From: Hyphomicrobiales bacterium
GTDB lineage: Bacteria; Pseudomonadota; Alphaproteobacteria; Rhizobiales; Rhizobiaceae
DNA: 64,000 nucleotides
NCBI GenBank assembly: GCA_024244645.1
Contig: JAAEOH010000118.1
Coordinates: forward strand, 1 to 64,000
Direction of reading: 5' to 3'
Shown one piece after another: positions 37,853-47,193 of the stretch. The notes below the pieces were generated by a model. The model was not told where the DNA came from, made no database searches, and worked only from the letters and a program-made list of their open reading frames with translations. Position numbers and translations under genes: made by a program. Position 1 is the stretch's first letter; every line of letters starts with the position of its first letter.

Positions 37853-38488
37853 TGCTGCTCCTCCCAAAAAGCGTGGCTCGCTGAATCTACTCCTAGTGCA
37901 CACAACCGACTCGATAACGCCGCGCGTGAACTGAGAAATGCAATGAAGGTGTTTGGCACGCAAAACTGCTCGTCAGCCGGCTCCCAATCCGGCTGTGCGA
38001 TCCTGGAAAAGCATGGTGCGGCCCGAACAGCGTTGCCGTCCTTTAGCGAATCACGCCTGAAATTCCAAAAATCTCCTCCCCAGCGACATCATACTACTGA
38101 AAACGACCTGAGCCATTTTCAAAATTCGTTTGAAGAACTTTCGCGGAGTGTACCGGAAGCCAATGCGGCAATGATTCCTGCAACACGCCAGGTTGGAGGT
38201 CACGCGTCAAACATCACTGAAACCGTTGTCGCGTAAGGGAATTGTTAACTCTAAGATGAGTTTTTGGCGCAGCAAGAAATATATTTTACCATGCGAAACA
38301 CTGTGATCCAGGCCTGTGTATAATCCGCTCAACAAGGTGGGGATTGCCGCTGCAGGCGGCGGTCAGAGGCACTTTTTCCTTCGAAACGCTTCGTCGCGGC
38401 GCCGATGTTATGAATTCGCTAATTCAGCGGCAGTATCGTTAAAATACAGGCAATCGCATTGCTACCGATACTATACAGGCTGCTCGAC
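37853..38488. other. Long intergenic stretch, no gene supported
   Basis: 636 bases between permease and GT2 starts. The ORF at 37943-38236 has no family character and overlaps the permease leader. A G+C-rich run at 38340-38380 forms a weak 5-bp hairpin near a T5, which is not enough to call an RNA gene. Nothing else stands out. Confidence 0.5.
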
Positions 38489-39481
38489 ATGACGGAAAAA
38501 TCCAGTCCGGACATCAGTTTTTTCTTTGAATCTCCGTCTCTCGATGCCGAAACGGTGGACATCGTCGTTACCGTCCCGACATTTCGGCGCCCCGAACAGC
38601 TTACAAAAACCCTTCAGTCGATCGCGGCTCAGGAATGCGACCGGACCGTCTGCGTCGTCATTATGGAAAACGACGGCGAGCAGATGCAGGGCGCCGCGGC
38701 CGCCAAGACCTTTTTGCGGGATAGCTCATTGCCCGGGCTTGTCATTGTTGCGCATCAACGGGGCAACTGCCACGCCTACAATGCCGGCTGGCGAACCGTG
38801 CGGGAATCATTTCCAAACTACAGTGCGATAGCGGTCATCGATGACGACGAGGAAGCCGATCCGCACTGGCTGCGCAATCTGTGCGAAACCGCAGATCATT
38901 TCAGCGTTGATTTTGTCGGCGCGCCGCAGGTGCCGGTCTTTGAAAGCGACCGTTCTAATAAGCTGGATGGCCACCCGGTCTTCGCACCGCCCTATGACTG
39001 CACCGGACGGGTGCCGATCCTGTATTCCTCCGGCAATGTGCTTATCGGACGGCAGGTTCTGGAATCAATGCCCATGCCCTATCTCGATCCGGCCTTCAAT
39101 TTTATCGGCGGTGGTGACAGTGATTTCTACAGCCGTGCCAACGAGCATGGCTTCCTGTTTGCCTGGTGCGCGACAGCGCCGGTGTTTGAGGCCATACCGG
39201 ATCGACGGACTTCGCACTCATGGCTGATTGCCCGCAGTCAGCGCGAAGGCGCGATTTCGGCGTTGATAGAAAACCGGCGCAAGCCCGGCACCGCGGGGCG
39301 GCTGGGGACGATCGCGAAATCACTGCTGATGCTTGCGGCGTCACCTGTTCGGGCGATCAAACTCGGACTGCGAAGCGGTTCCCCGGCAACCGGCAGCTAT
39401 TATGTCCATGTCGCCATCGGCCGCCTTCTGGCCGAATTCGGCCGGATCAACGAGCAGTACCGCAATCCGGAAGCCAATTAG
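38489..39481 (+). CDS. GT2-family glycosyltransferase
   Basis: A 330-residue cytoplasmic GT-A glycosyltransferase. The N-terminal donor-binding core VDIVVTVPTFRRPEQLTKTLQSIAAQ and the acidic metal motif IAVIDDDEEADPHWL (about 120) are clear. FIGGGDSDFYSR (about 205) is the usual acceptor-site ED-like motif, here GDSD. The last 60 residues contain a short hydrophobic stretch (AKSLLMLAASPVRAI). I trimmed the start to ATG 38489 from the tracked 38459; the ribosome site is poor. It is the last polysaccharide gene in this run. Confidence 0.87.
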   Translation: MTEKSSPDISFFFESPSLDAETVDIVVTVPTFRRPEQLTKTLQSIAAQECDRTVCVVIMENDGEQMQGAAAAKTFLRDSSLPGLVIVAHQRGNCHAYNAGWRTVRESFPNYSAIAVIDDDEEADPHWLRNLCETADHFSVDFVGAPQVPVFESDRSNKLDGHPVFAPPYDCTGRVPILYSSGNVLIGRQVLESMPMPYLDPAFNFIGGGDSDFYSRANEHGFLFAWCATAPVFEAIPDRRTSHSWLIARSQREGAISALIENRRKPGTAGRLGTIAKSLLMLAASPVRAIKLGLRSGSPATGSYYVHVAIGRLLAEFGRINEQYRNPEAN

Positions 39482-39493
39482 ATGTCTTACAGG

Positions 39494-40438
39494 TCAGGTA
39501 ATCGCGCGCAGATCCGGACCGGGTTGGGCTATCCATTCACCATCCGAAATCATCATGGCGATTTCGCTCATTAGGATTTCAACAACCGCGTTCGCGGCAC
39601 GGGTGTTCGACCGTTCCGACGGCAGCCCGAGAACGACGTCACGCCAAAGGCCGTCGGGCTCAATTGAGCGCGCTTCGAGCGCGCCCGACGACACTTCCTC
39701 CATGAGAGACGCGAGCGGCAGGAAGGCATGGCAGATACCGGACATCACCATGGACTTGGTTGCAAAATAGGAATCGACCTCATAGGCAATGGTCAAGGAC
39801 GTGCCGGCTTTTTTGGCGGCGTTTTCGATAAGGCGCCGCATCGCGTAACGACGACCGTGCAATACAAGCGGATGGTCCGCCACCTCATCAAGACCAATTT
39901 GGCCGCCGCTGGCCTCAAGAGACCCGGGAGGGCCGATAAAGACCAACTCCTCCTTGAGCAGTTCCTTGGAGCGAAGATGCAGGTCGCTGGCCGGTCCGTA
40001 TAAAAAGGAGATGTCCACTTCGCCACGCTACATCCATTCGATAATGTCGACGGAATAGCCCTCTCGGATACGAAGCGTGACCTGCGGCAGCTCGCGGGCC
40101 ACCCTGGAGACCAGCCGGGCGGCAATCACCATGGCAATGGTCGGCATCACGGCCAGGGCCACGTTGCCGCTGATCTCGGCATGGGTCGACTGAATGTCCT
40201 GCATGGTCGTTTCAAGCTGCCGCACCACGCCGGACACCCTGCGCAATAGCTCCGAGCCGGCTTCCGTCAACTCCATTCCCCTGATGTGCCGATCGAAAAG
40301 CGGTACACCAACATGATGTTCCAGCAGCTTGATCTGACGGGAAAGCGCCGGCTGGGCGATGCGCAACCGATCGGAAGCACGACTGAGCGATCCGCATTCC
40401 GCTACACAGATAAATGTCTTCAACTGCCGGAGATCCAA
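39494..40438 (-). pseudogene. LysR-family regulator with amber stop
   Basis: Two tracked ORFs in the same frame make one LysR protein of about 314 codons. The N-terminal winged HTH (MDLRQLKTFICVAECGSLSRASDRLRIAQPALSRQIKLLEHHVG) is intact. The reading frame meets TAG at 40028-40030 inside EWM*RGEVDISFLYG, where LysR proteins have EWLLRGEVD, so a TTG or similar leucine codon became amber. The C-terminal effector domain (DISFLYG... to PDLRAIT) is otherwise open to 39494. The product would be a 136-residue DNA-binding part unless the stop is suppressed. It diverges from a truncated ABC permease. Confidence 0.85.
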
Positions 40439-40529
40439 GGAACTTGTCTTCGCAATCCGTTATCGTTGCGAACAGACTATAGCAAAATTAAATACGGTGC
40501 ACGCTTTCGGTAGCCGGCTAATCATATCT

Positions 40530-40889
40530 ACGGATTTGCGGTCGGTTTATGGCGCCATGGCGGGCGTCGGCGGCACCTATCTTTCCATCGCCTATACGCC
40601 TCTGTGGGTCGAGGACATGACCGCCGGCCGCGGCTGGATCTCGCTGGCGCTGGTGGTGTTTGCCACCTGGCGTCCGGCCCGGGTCATTTTTGGTGCCTGG
40701 CTTTTAGGCGGCATGACGATCATGCAGCTGCAGGGTCAGGCGCTTGGTGCCGGCGTTCCCTCGGAAGTGCTGTCGTCACTGCCCTATGTGGCGAAAATCG
40801 TGGTGCTGGTGATAATTTCGCAGAACCGCCAAATGCTGGTGCTCAATTTTCCGGCGTCGCTCGGAAAACCGTTCCGACCGGCCGGGTGA
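40530..40889 (+). pseudogene. C-terminal fragment of a BMP/nucleoside-type ABC permease
   Basis: The ORF reads GAMAGVGGTYLSIAYTPLWVEDMTAGRGWIS, then LALVVFATWRPARVIFGAWLLGG and ends with LNFPASLGKPFRPAG. This is the C-terminal part of the permease family of BMP-type (nucleoside/purine) ABC importers. The N-terminal two thirds and the start are missing: upstream is the LysR leader. The fragment is a deletion scar and very unlikely to work. The ORF-track start at 40359 is inside the other gene's promoter. Confidence 0.82.
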
Positions 40890-40926
40890 CAATTGCTGGC
40901 CGAAATCTCGGTTCAGAGCCCCCAGT

Positions 40927-41664
40927 TCAGGCGTCTTCGAGGCGCCCTCCAAGGCGTTTGCTGGCATCGGCAAGCAGCCGTTCCATGACCTGTTCCGCGC
41001 GGGCACCGTCGCGGGCAGCGATCGCCTCGTAGACCTCGCGGTGGAAGGGAATGGAATCCGCGTTCTCTCGCGGATCTTTGTTGGTCAGCCGGATGCTGCT
41101 CAGCAATGCGGAGAAGATGATGCCTTCCATGGCCACAAGGAATTCATTCTGCGCGGCCCGCAATATGGAACGGTGGAACAGCGCATCGGCAATGACAAAA
41201 TCCTCTGCCGAACCCTTTTCAGCTTCCATGCGCTCGATTGCCATTTGGATCTGCGCCAGTTCCTCTTCCGTGGCGCGGTCTGCTGCCCAGCGCGCGGCCT
41301 TGGGCTCGAACATCAGCCTGATTTCCATCAGCTGGCGGAAAAAATCGCCATTGGGTGGTGCGGACTGGTACCACTCCAGAACGTCGTGATCGAGCAGGCC
41401 CCAACTGGTGCGCGACCGCACCCGCGTGCCGATACCGCGGCGCACCTCGAGCAATCCCTTGCCGACAAGGATCTTGACCGCGTCGCGAATGACCGACCGG
41501 CTGACCTTGTAGCGTTCCGCCAGCGCCCCTTCATCCTCAACAAGTTCTCCGGGAGCGTAGGTCTGTGAAACAATACGCCGCCCCATATCGCGCGCCACTT
41601 GTGTCGACAGGCTTGGCGCAAGGCCGGCCATCTGTTTCAAATCGTAGAAGATCAGTTCGCTCAT
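40927..41664 (-). CDS. FadR-subfamily GntR regulator
   Basis: A 245-residue transcription factor. The GntR winged helix (about 20-90, EDEGALAERYKVSRSVIRDAVKILVGKGLLEVRRGIGTRV) is followed by an all-helical FadR-type ligand domain. That domain has conserved metal/ligand residues in LMEIRLMFEPKAARWAADRA, DALFHRSILRAAQNEF and PFHREVYEAIAARDG. FadR-type GntR proteins often respond to sugar acids or carboxylates. It lies next to the TfoX-like gene and the UxaA dehydratase, on the same strand, and could control that sugar-acid gene. No clear operator was found. Confidence 0.9.
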   Translation of the reverse strand: MSELIFYDLKQMAGLAPSLSTQVARDMGRRIVSQTYAPGELVEDEGALAERYKVSRSVIRDAVKILVGKGLLEVRRGIGTRVRSRTSWGLLDHDVLEWYQSAPPNGDFFRQLMEIRLMFEPKAARWAADRATEEELAQIQMAIERMEAEKGSAEDFVIADALFHRSILRAAQNEFLVAMEGIIFSALLSSIRLTNKDPRENADSIPFHREVYEAIAARDGARAEQVMERLLADASKRLGGRLEDA

Positions 41665-41734
41665 AAAATGCTACCAAATTGTGTGTTCCAACGGGCCGGC
41701 TGGCGACATACAGATCTCTTGCACCCAATGCATA

Positions 41735-42076
41735 CTATGACCGGACGTGAAACAGGCTTTTCATGATCCAGTCTTTAAGTGCGTCGTCGTCATCTGCCAA
41801 GTCCGGCGGTAAAACCACATAGCCTTTCTTCACCGGAGCCTTGGGGAAATAGCGCAGTGGCGCTGCACCGGCCCTGATCAGCTCCGCGCAGTCCTTTTCC
41901 GGCAATTTCAAAGTAAGGCCGACCGGCGACAGCGACATGAAGATGTCGTCGTCGGCATAGGCAGCGGCACCGCTGAAGAAATGTCTGCAGGAGATTTCCG
42001 GCCCGTCCGCATCGCGCGTGAATATCCGGTTGATCAAATTCGCGAGTTGTGCGCGGTATGGTTCAGCCACCGTCAA
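41735..42076 (-). CDS. TfoX/Sxy N-terminal domain protein
   Basis: A 113-residue protein of the TfoX_N family. Typical elements are ISCRHFFSGAAAYADDDIFMSLS and LTLKLPEKDCAELIRAGAAPLRYFPKAPVKKGYVVLPPDL. TfoX regulates competence in other bacteria, but stand-alone small TfoX_N proteins have unclear functions. It sits just downstream of the UxaA gene (22 bases) on the same strand, hence in that operon. Confidence 0.85.
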   Translation of the reverse strand: MTVAEPYRAQLANLINRIFTRDADGPEISCRHFFSGAAAYADDDIFMSLSPVGLTLKLPEKDCAELIRAGAAPLRYFPKAPVKKGYVVLPPDLADDDDALKDWIMKSLFHVRS

Positions 42077-42098
42077 TCATCAATGTGGCTCTCGTCAC

Positions 42099-43625
42099 CT
42101 ACATCACCGCGCCCATCTGCCAGGGCACGAATTCCTCTCCGCCAAAACCCAGATCCTCGCTCCTGGTGTGCTCACCTGAGGCAACACGAATGAAGGACTC
42201 GAATATCTCGCGCCCCTTTTCTTCGATGCTGATGCCTTGCGAGACGATGTCGCCGCAGTTGATGTCCATGTCCTCAGACATGCGTTCGTACATCTCGCTG
42301 TTGGTTGCAAGTTTGATGCAGGGCGTCGGCTTGTAGCCGGACACGGAGCCGCGGCCGGTGGTAAATACGATAATGTTGGAGCCGGAAGCCACCTGCCCCG
42401 TTACCGAACACGGGTCGTATCCGGGGCTGTCCATGAAAACGAAGCCCTTCTTGTCCACCGGCTCGGCGAATTTGTAGATCTCGGCCAGCGGTGCTGTGCC
42501 CCCCTTGGCCACCGCACCAAGCGACTTTTCCAATATAGTGGTGAGTCCGCCACGCTTGTTTCCGGGTGACGGGTTGTTGTTCATCTCGCCGCCATTGCGG
42601 GCGGTATATTCCTCCCACCATGTAATGCGGTCGATCAGTTTGCGGCCAACCTCGGAGGTCTGCGCCCGCCTGGTCAACAGGTGCTCGGCACCGTAAATTT
42701 CGGGTGTCTCGGAAAGGATCGTCGTGCCGCCATGGCGCACCAGGAGGTCGGACGCATATCCAAGCGCGGGATTGGCCGTGATGCCGGAATAACCGTCCGA
42801 ACCGCCACACTGCATGCCGACCATCAACTCCGACACGGGTGCAGGCTTGCGTGTTGCTTCATTGGCGATCGCGGCCATTTCACGCAGCTCTTTCAAACCC
42901 GCGTCGATGGTGCGCCGAGTGCCGCCGGTCTGCTGGATTGTCATATAGCGGAAATTGCCGTCGCTGCGGATCTTGCGATTGCCGACGAGATCCGGGATCT
43001 GCATGACTTCACAACCCAGACCGATGAGCAGGATTCCGGCGAAATTCGGATGCTGCGAGTAGCCGGAAAGCGTCCGAAACAATGTGGCATAGCCTTCATC
43101 ACGGCCAGACATGCCGCAGCCGGTGCCGTGCACAATCGGCACGATACCGTCGACATTGCCGAACTCGTCCACAAGACCCGTCCGTTTTGCTGCCTCGGCA
43201 ATAAACCTTGCAACCGAGCCGGAACAGTTCACCGTGGTGACAATGCCCAGATAATTGCGCGTGCCGACCCGACCGTCCTCGCGATGAAACCCCATGAAGG
43301 TCCGGGCGTCGGATATTGGCGGCAGCGGCGTGTTGTTCGAAGCAAATGCATAATCCTGCGTGTGTTCGCTCATGCCCAGATTGTGGACGTGGACATGCTC
43401 ACCCGGCACGATATCGGATTTCGCATACCCTATGATCTGGCCGTAACGCACCACATTGCTTCCCGCGGCAATGGGCGCGCTGGCGATCTTGTGCCCGTGC
43501 GCGACTTCAGACAGAAGTGGCACTGGCACGTTGGCGGGTGTCTCTCCCCTGGCGATGTCGCAGAGTGCAATCACAACATTGTCGGCATCGTTCAGGCGGA
43601 CGGTTTCAGGCATTGGACGGCTCAT
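42099..43625 (-). CDS. UxaA-family sugar-acid dehydratase
   Basis: A 508-residue fused enzyme. An N-terminal SAF domain (about 10-95) is followed by the UxaA catalytic region with GREDGRVGTRNYLGI-like sequence, VPIVHGTGCGMSGRDE, MVGMQCGGSDGYSGITANPALGYASDLLV and MDSPGYDPCSVTGQVASG. UxaA-type enzymes dehydrate D-altronate, galactarate or related aldonates. Here, opposite the sugar ABC operon with lactonase and dehydrogenase genes, it is the likely aldonate (fuconate-type) dehydratase. The assignment is inferred. The divergent GntR gene shares the 43.6-43.75 kb promoter region. Confidence 0.85.
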   Translation of the reverse strand: MSRPMPETVRLNDADNVVIALCDIARGETPANVPVPLLSEVAHGHKIASAPIAAGSNVVRYGQIIGYAKSDIVPGEHVHVHNLGMSEHTQDYAFASNNTPLPPISDARTFMGFHREDGRVGTRNYLGIVTTVNCSGSVARFIAEAAKRTGLVDEFGNVDGIVPIVHGTGCGMSGRDEGYATLFRTLSGYSQHPNFAGILLIGLGCEVMQIPDLVGNRKIRSDGNFRYMTIQQTGGTRRTIDAGLKELREMAAIANEATRKPAPVSELMVGMQCGGSDGYSGITANPALGYASDLLVRHGGTTILSETPEIYGAEHLLTRRAQTSEVGRKLIDRITWWEEYTARNGGEMNNNPSPGNKRGGLTTILEKSLGAVAKGGTAPLAEIYKFAEPVDKKGFVFMDSPGYDPCSVTGQVASGSNIIVFTTGRGSVSGYKPTPCIKLATNSEMYERMSEDMDINCGDIVSQGISIEEKGREIFESFIRVASGEHTRSEDLGFGGEEFVPWQMGAVM

Positions 43626-43706
43626 ACTGGTTGCGTCTCCGGACGGGAATTGCGTTGCGCATCTGGCTCTGCCTCATCTTAGGGCTTGACGCCACTGAAT
43701 TGTCAA

Positions 43707-43718
43707 CTAACATGTTAG
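43707..43718. promoter_or_regulatory. Palindrome CTAACATGTTAG, candidate GntR operator
   Basis: Perfect 12-bp palindrome in the 115 bases between the UxaA dehydratase and the divergent GntR gene. It lies 23 bases before the GntR start. Candidate operator for that GntR protein on both promoters. Confidence 0.55.
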
Positions 43719-43740
43719 CATTCTAGAAAGCGAAGTAAAG

Positions 43741-44454
43741 ATGGTTCAAGACGAAACCCGCGATCAAAAGAAAATGAGAAGCCTGGAAGGAATATCCGGC
43801 TCGCTGGCGAACCGGGTTTATCAATTCCTGAAAGACGCCATCATGTCGCTTGACTATGCGCCCGGAGACATTCTTCGCAAAAACGAGATCGCCGAAGACC
43901 TTGGCGTCTCACGTTCTCCGGTGTCGGAAGCATTTGCCAGGCTGGCCACCGAGGGCCTTGTCGAGATCGTGCCGCAATCGGGAACCTATGTGTCGCGGTT
44001 TTCCATGGAAGAGATCCACGAGGGCACATTCATACGCGCGGCACTGGAACTCGCCGCGATTGAAATAATCGCCGTCGAAAGAACGGAAAAACAACTCACG
44101 CAGCTCAACCGCAACCTGCGCCTCCAGGAGCTTTTGCTGCAAGACGGCGATATTCCCGGCTTCTATCAGGCAGATGAGGAAATGCATGCGCTGATCATCT
44201 CGTTTACCGGTTACAAACGGCTGGCGGGGCTGGCTGAAACCACCTGGCTGCAGGTCAACCGGGCCCGACGGTTGATCCTGCCCTCGCCCGGACGCGTGCA
44301 TGAGACACTCAAGGAACATGCGGCCATCATTGATACCATACGCGACGGCGATCCAAAGGCCGCGCGCGAGGCGACCGCGAAACATCTTGGACAGCTCATC
44401 CGGTGGCTGGAGCCGCTGGAACGTGAACGACCGGAACTCTTCAACAACGCATAA
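43741..44454 (+). CDS. GntR-family regulator of the sugar operon
   Basis: A 237-residue GntR regulator. The winged HTH (about 27-95) reads FLKDAIMSLDYAPGDILRKNEIAEDLGVSRSPVSEAFARLATEGLVEIVPQSG, followed by an FCD-type helical domain with IRAALELAAIEI, ADEEMHALIISFTGYKRLAGLAE and HAAIIDTIRDGDPKAAREATAKHL. It begins an operon-like run: the binding protein starts 23 bases later. Likely sugar- or sugar-acid-responsive repressor of this transporter and of the divergent UxaA gene. The ribosome site is weak. Confidence 0.88.
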   Translation: MVQDETRDQKKMRSLEGISGSLANRVYQFLKDAIMSLDYAPGDILRKNEIAEDLGVSRSPVSEAFARLATEGLVEIVPQSGTYVSRFSMEEIHEGTFIRAALELAAIEIIAVERTEKQLTQLNRNLRLQELLLQDGDIPGFYQADEEMHALIISFTGYKRLAGLAETTWLQVNRARRLILPSPGRVHETLKEHAAIIDTIRDGDPKAAREATAKHLGQLIRWLEPLERERPELFNNA

Positions 44455-44477
44455 CTGTGCCAATCAGGGAGGAAAAA

Positions 44478-45965
44478 ATGGCAAAACGAACAAATGAACG
44501 AAAACTGGGAGCATTGCTCCTTGCGGGAGCCGCATCGCTGGCGATCTCCGCATCGGCCGCCAGCGCCGGGGAATTTGATGGCGTCACCGTCAATGTGATG
44601 ACCTTCACCGGCCCGCAGATTGCAGAACCGCTGCAGCGCCGCGCACCCGATTTCGAAAAGGCCACCGGCGCCAAGGTGAATATCATTACGGTTCCCTTCT
44701 CGGATCTTTATTCGAAACTGCTGACGGACTGGGCGACCGGAACGAACTCGATCGATGCCGCGGTCTTTGCACCGCAGTGGGCCGTGGACTATGTGGGTCC
44801 GGGCTTTCTTGAAAATCTGACCGAGCGAGCGGCGGCCGACGGCGATCTGATGGCCGACGATATCGCCCCGTTTTTCCGCGAGTTTTCGCAGAAATATGGC
44901 GGCGACACCTACATGCTGACGCTCGATGGCGACTTTCACATGGCCTATTACCGTTCCGACATCTTCAAGGAAAACGGCATCCCCGCCCCGGAAACCTGGG
45001 ACGACTATATCGTTGCAGCCAAGGCACTGCACGGCAAGGATCTGAATGGCGACGGTTCGCCGGACTACGGATCCTGCATCTCCAAGAAACGCGGTGCGCA
45101 GGCCTATTGGGCGATCTACTCGATTGCAGCATCGTTCCTGCAGTCGCAGGGCACCTCTCAGGGCGCATTCTTCGACACAGAAACCATGGCACCGCTGGTC
45201 AACAACCCGGCCTTCGGTGCAGCGCTGGATGTCTACACCGATACAACAGCCTTCGGCCCGCCGGACGAGATCAATCTCGATGTCGGCGATACGCGTGGCC
45301 TGTTCACATCGGGCCGATGCGCGCTGACCGTCGACTGGGGTGATATCGGCACTCTGGCGATCGATCCGGAGAATTCCAGTGTCGCCGACAAGGTCGGCTC
45401 GATCATGCTGCCGGGCTCCAAGAAGGTCCTTGACCGGTCGTCGGGAGAACTCGTCGACTGTGACGCCAACTCCTGCCCGCATGCGATCAACGGTGTAAAC
45501 CGGGCGCCCTTTGCCGCCTTCGGTGGCTGGTCAGGTGGTATCAATGCAAAGGCCGACGACAAAGTGAAAGACGCGGCCTATGCGTTCTTCTCCCATATGT
45601 CGCAGCCGGCACAGTCGAATGCCGATGTGACCGTCGGCAAAACCGGCTTCAACCCCTATCGCCTGTCGCAGTTCGCTGACACCAAGCTTTGGGAAGAGGC
45701 CGGCATGAGCAAGGCGGCGGCGGAAGACTATCTGGGCGCCATCCAGGACAGTCTCAACAGCCCCAACATGGTGCTTGATCTGCGCATTCCGCAGAACCAG
45801 GCCTACCAGCAGGTGGTACTCGACAACGCCATTGCCCGCCTGCTGGCCGGCGAACTCGACAAGGCGGGAACGATCGCTGCCATCGAGGAAGGCTGGAACG
45901 AGCTGAATGAGGAAAACGGCGTCGAGGACCAGCTGAAGGTCTACCGTTCAACGCTCGGCCTCTGA
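44478..45965 (+). CDS. Sugar ABC transporter substrate-binding protein
   Basis: A 495-residue periplasmic binding protein with a Sec signal (about 1-30, ALLLAGAASLAISASAASA). The body is the SBP_bac_1/MalE fold: VNVMTFTGPQIAEPLQRRAPDFEKATGAKVNI near the start, and FAAFGGWSGGINAKA later. The size, about 60-80 residues more than typical sugar SBPs, is large. ATG 44478 has GGGAGG before it, rather than the tracked 44457. It is the first gene of the transport operon. Substrate is inferred from neighbours (6-deoxy-hexose or other aldose). Confidence 0.92.
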   Translation: MAKRTNERKLGALLLAGAASLAISASAASAGEFDGVTVNVMTFTGPQIAEPLQRRAPDFEKATGAKVNIITVPFSDLYSKLLTDWATGTNSIDAAVFAPQWAVDYVGPGFLENLTERAAADGDLMADDIAPFFREFSQKYGGDTYMLTLDGDFHMAYYRSDIFKENGIPAPETWDDYIVAAKALHGKDLNGDGSPDYGSCISKKRGAQAYWAIYSIAASFLQSQGTSQGAFFDTETMAPLVNNPAFGAALDVYTDTTAFGPPDEINLDVGDTRGLFTSGRCALTVDWGDIGTLAIDPENSSVADKVGSIMLPGSKKVLDRSSGELVDCDANSCPHAINGVNRAPFAAFGGWSGGINAKADDKVKDAAYAFFSHMSQPAQSNADVTVGKTGFNPYRLSQFADTKLWEEAGMSKAAAEDYLGAIQDSLNSPNMVLDLRIPQNQAYQQVVLDNAIARLLAGELDKAGTIAAIEEGWNELNEENGVEDQLKVYRSTLGL

Positions 45966-45983
45966 TTTTGCTAGAATGAACAA

Positions 45984-46012
45984 CCCGCGTCGCCCACACC
46001 AGGCGGCGCGGG
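45984..46012 (+). terminator. Intra-operon stem-loop after the binding protein gene
   Basis: CCCGCGTCGCC/GGCGGCGCGGG, an 11-bp stem with one mismatch and a 7-base loop. No T run. Such hairpins after SBP genes often protect or attenuate the transcript, so binding protein exceeds permease. Confidence 0.6.
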
Positions 46013-46044
46013 GATTGGAACACGCCCATGAAAGCGGCTGATCG

Positions 46045-47193
46045 ATGCCCCAGACACAAACCGCTGCGATTTCCCGGACTGAACCCGCTCCGCCTAAATT
46101 CGGATTGGCGGAGTGGATCGACCAGCAAACGGGCAAGCTCTTTGTTCTGCCGGCTGTTATTATTCTTCTCGCCTTTGCCATCTTTCCACTGCTGATTTCA
46201 GCCTATCTTTCACTGATCAAATTCAAGCTGGCCACCGGAGGTTTCAGCCTGAATTATGTGGGACTGCGCAATTTCAAGAAGCTGTTCTACGGATCGCAGC
46301 AATATCACCTGCTCGGCACGTTCGATGCTTTTGGTATCTTCGAATGGACGGTCTTTGCGGCGGCGCTGGCGCTCGTTGCCTACTGGTTCTTTCGGTTTTT
46401 CACCGGCGGGTATTTCAACATTCCGGGCTTTATCGGCCGACTGATCACCGCAAGCCTTTTTATCGCGCTCCTGTGGCTGACACTGGCAACCGTTTTCGGC
46501 GGCCACCCGGGCTCGCTCGTTGTAACGCTGTTTTACGTCACCGTCGGCGTCAGCCTGCAGTTTGGCATCGGCCTTGGTCTTGCGCTTTTATGCGGACAGG
46601 CCATACGCGGACGCAATGCGTTCCGTATCATCTTCTTCATTCCGCTGATGGTGACGCCGGTCGGCATTGCCTACATGTTCCGCATGCTTGCCGACATGCA
46701 GCGCGGACCGCTGGCCAATATCTGGCAATGGTTCGGGCTTGGCGAGTTTTCCTGGGCAGCCGATCCGTGGAGCGCCCGCATGGTGGTTCTGACCGGTGAT
46801 ACGTGGCAGTGGGTGCCGTTCATGTTCATCGTGCTTCTGGCGGCTGTTGAAAACATGCCGCGCGACCAGTTGGAAGCCGCAAAAATAGATGGCGCCGGAA
46901 GCTGGCAGATTTTCCGCGATATCACATGGCCATCAATCGCGCCGGTTGCGGCGACCATCGTGCTGATCCGGCTGATCGAAGCCTTCAAGATCATCGACCT
47001 GCCGAACGTCCTGACCAATGGCGGCCCGGGCATCGCGACAGAATCGCTGACACTGCACTCCTTCATTGCCTGGCGCACCCAGGATCTCGGCGGATCCGCA
47101 GCAGTCGGCTATACATTGCTGTTCGTGTCGACAGTGACCTGCGTCTCGTTCTTCAACTTCATCGGTCAGAAGACCAGAAAGACCGAAGCATGA
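46045..47193 (+). CDS. Sugar ABC transporter permease (MalF type)
   Basis: A 382-residue inner-membrane permease with about seven hydrophobic segments. The BPD_transp_1 EAA loop EAAKIDGAGSWQIFRDITWPSIAPV is near residue 275. It is longer than usual: an extra hydrophobic insert lies between TM1 and the core (WTVFAAALALVAYWFFRFFTGGYFN). ATG 46045 follows the hairpin. Its stop overlaps the next start (ATGA at 47190-47193), so the two permeases are translationally coupled. Confidence 0.93.
   Translation: MPQTQTAAISRTEPAPPKFGLAEWIDQQTGKLFVLPAVIILLAFAIFPLLISAYLSLIKFKLATGGFSLNYVGLRNFKKLFYGSQQYHLLGTFDAFGIFEWTVFAAALALVAYWFFRFFTGGYFNIPGFIGRLITASLFIALLWLTLATVFGGHPGSLVVTLFYVTVGVSLQFGIGLGLALLCGQAIRGRNAFRIIFFIPLMVTPVGIAYMFRMLADMQRGPLANIWQWFGLGEFSWAADPWSARMVVLTGDTWQWVPFMFIVLLAAVENMPRDQLEAAKIDGAGSWQIFRDITWPSIAPVAATIVLIRLIEAFKIIDLPNVLTNGGPGIATESLTLHSFIAWRTQDLGGSAAVGYTLLFVSTVTCVSFFNFIGQKTRKTEA

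Noticed and set aside
37943-38236. 97-aa plus-strand ORF after the NCS2 permease start
   Set aside because: Composition and lack of a ribosome site suggest chance, and no motif supports it.
46926-47189. Extended N-terminus of the second sugar permease in the ORF track
   Set aside because: These residues overlap the first permease in another frame, and the coupled ATG at 47190 gives the normal start.
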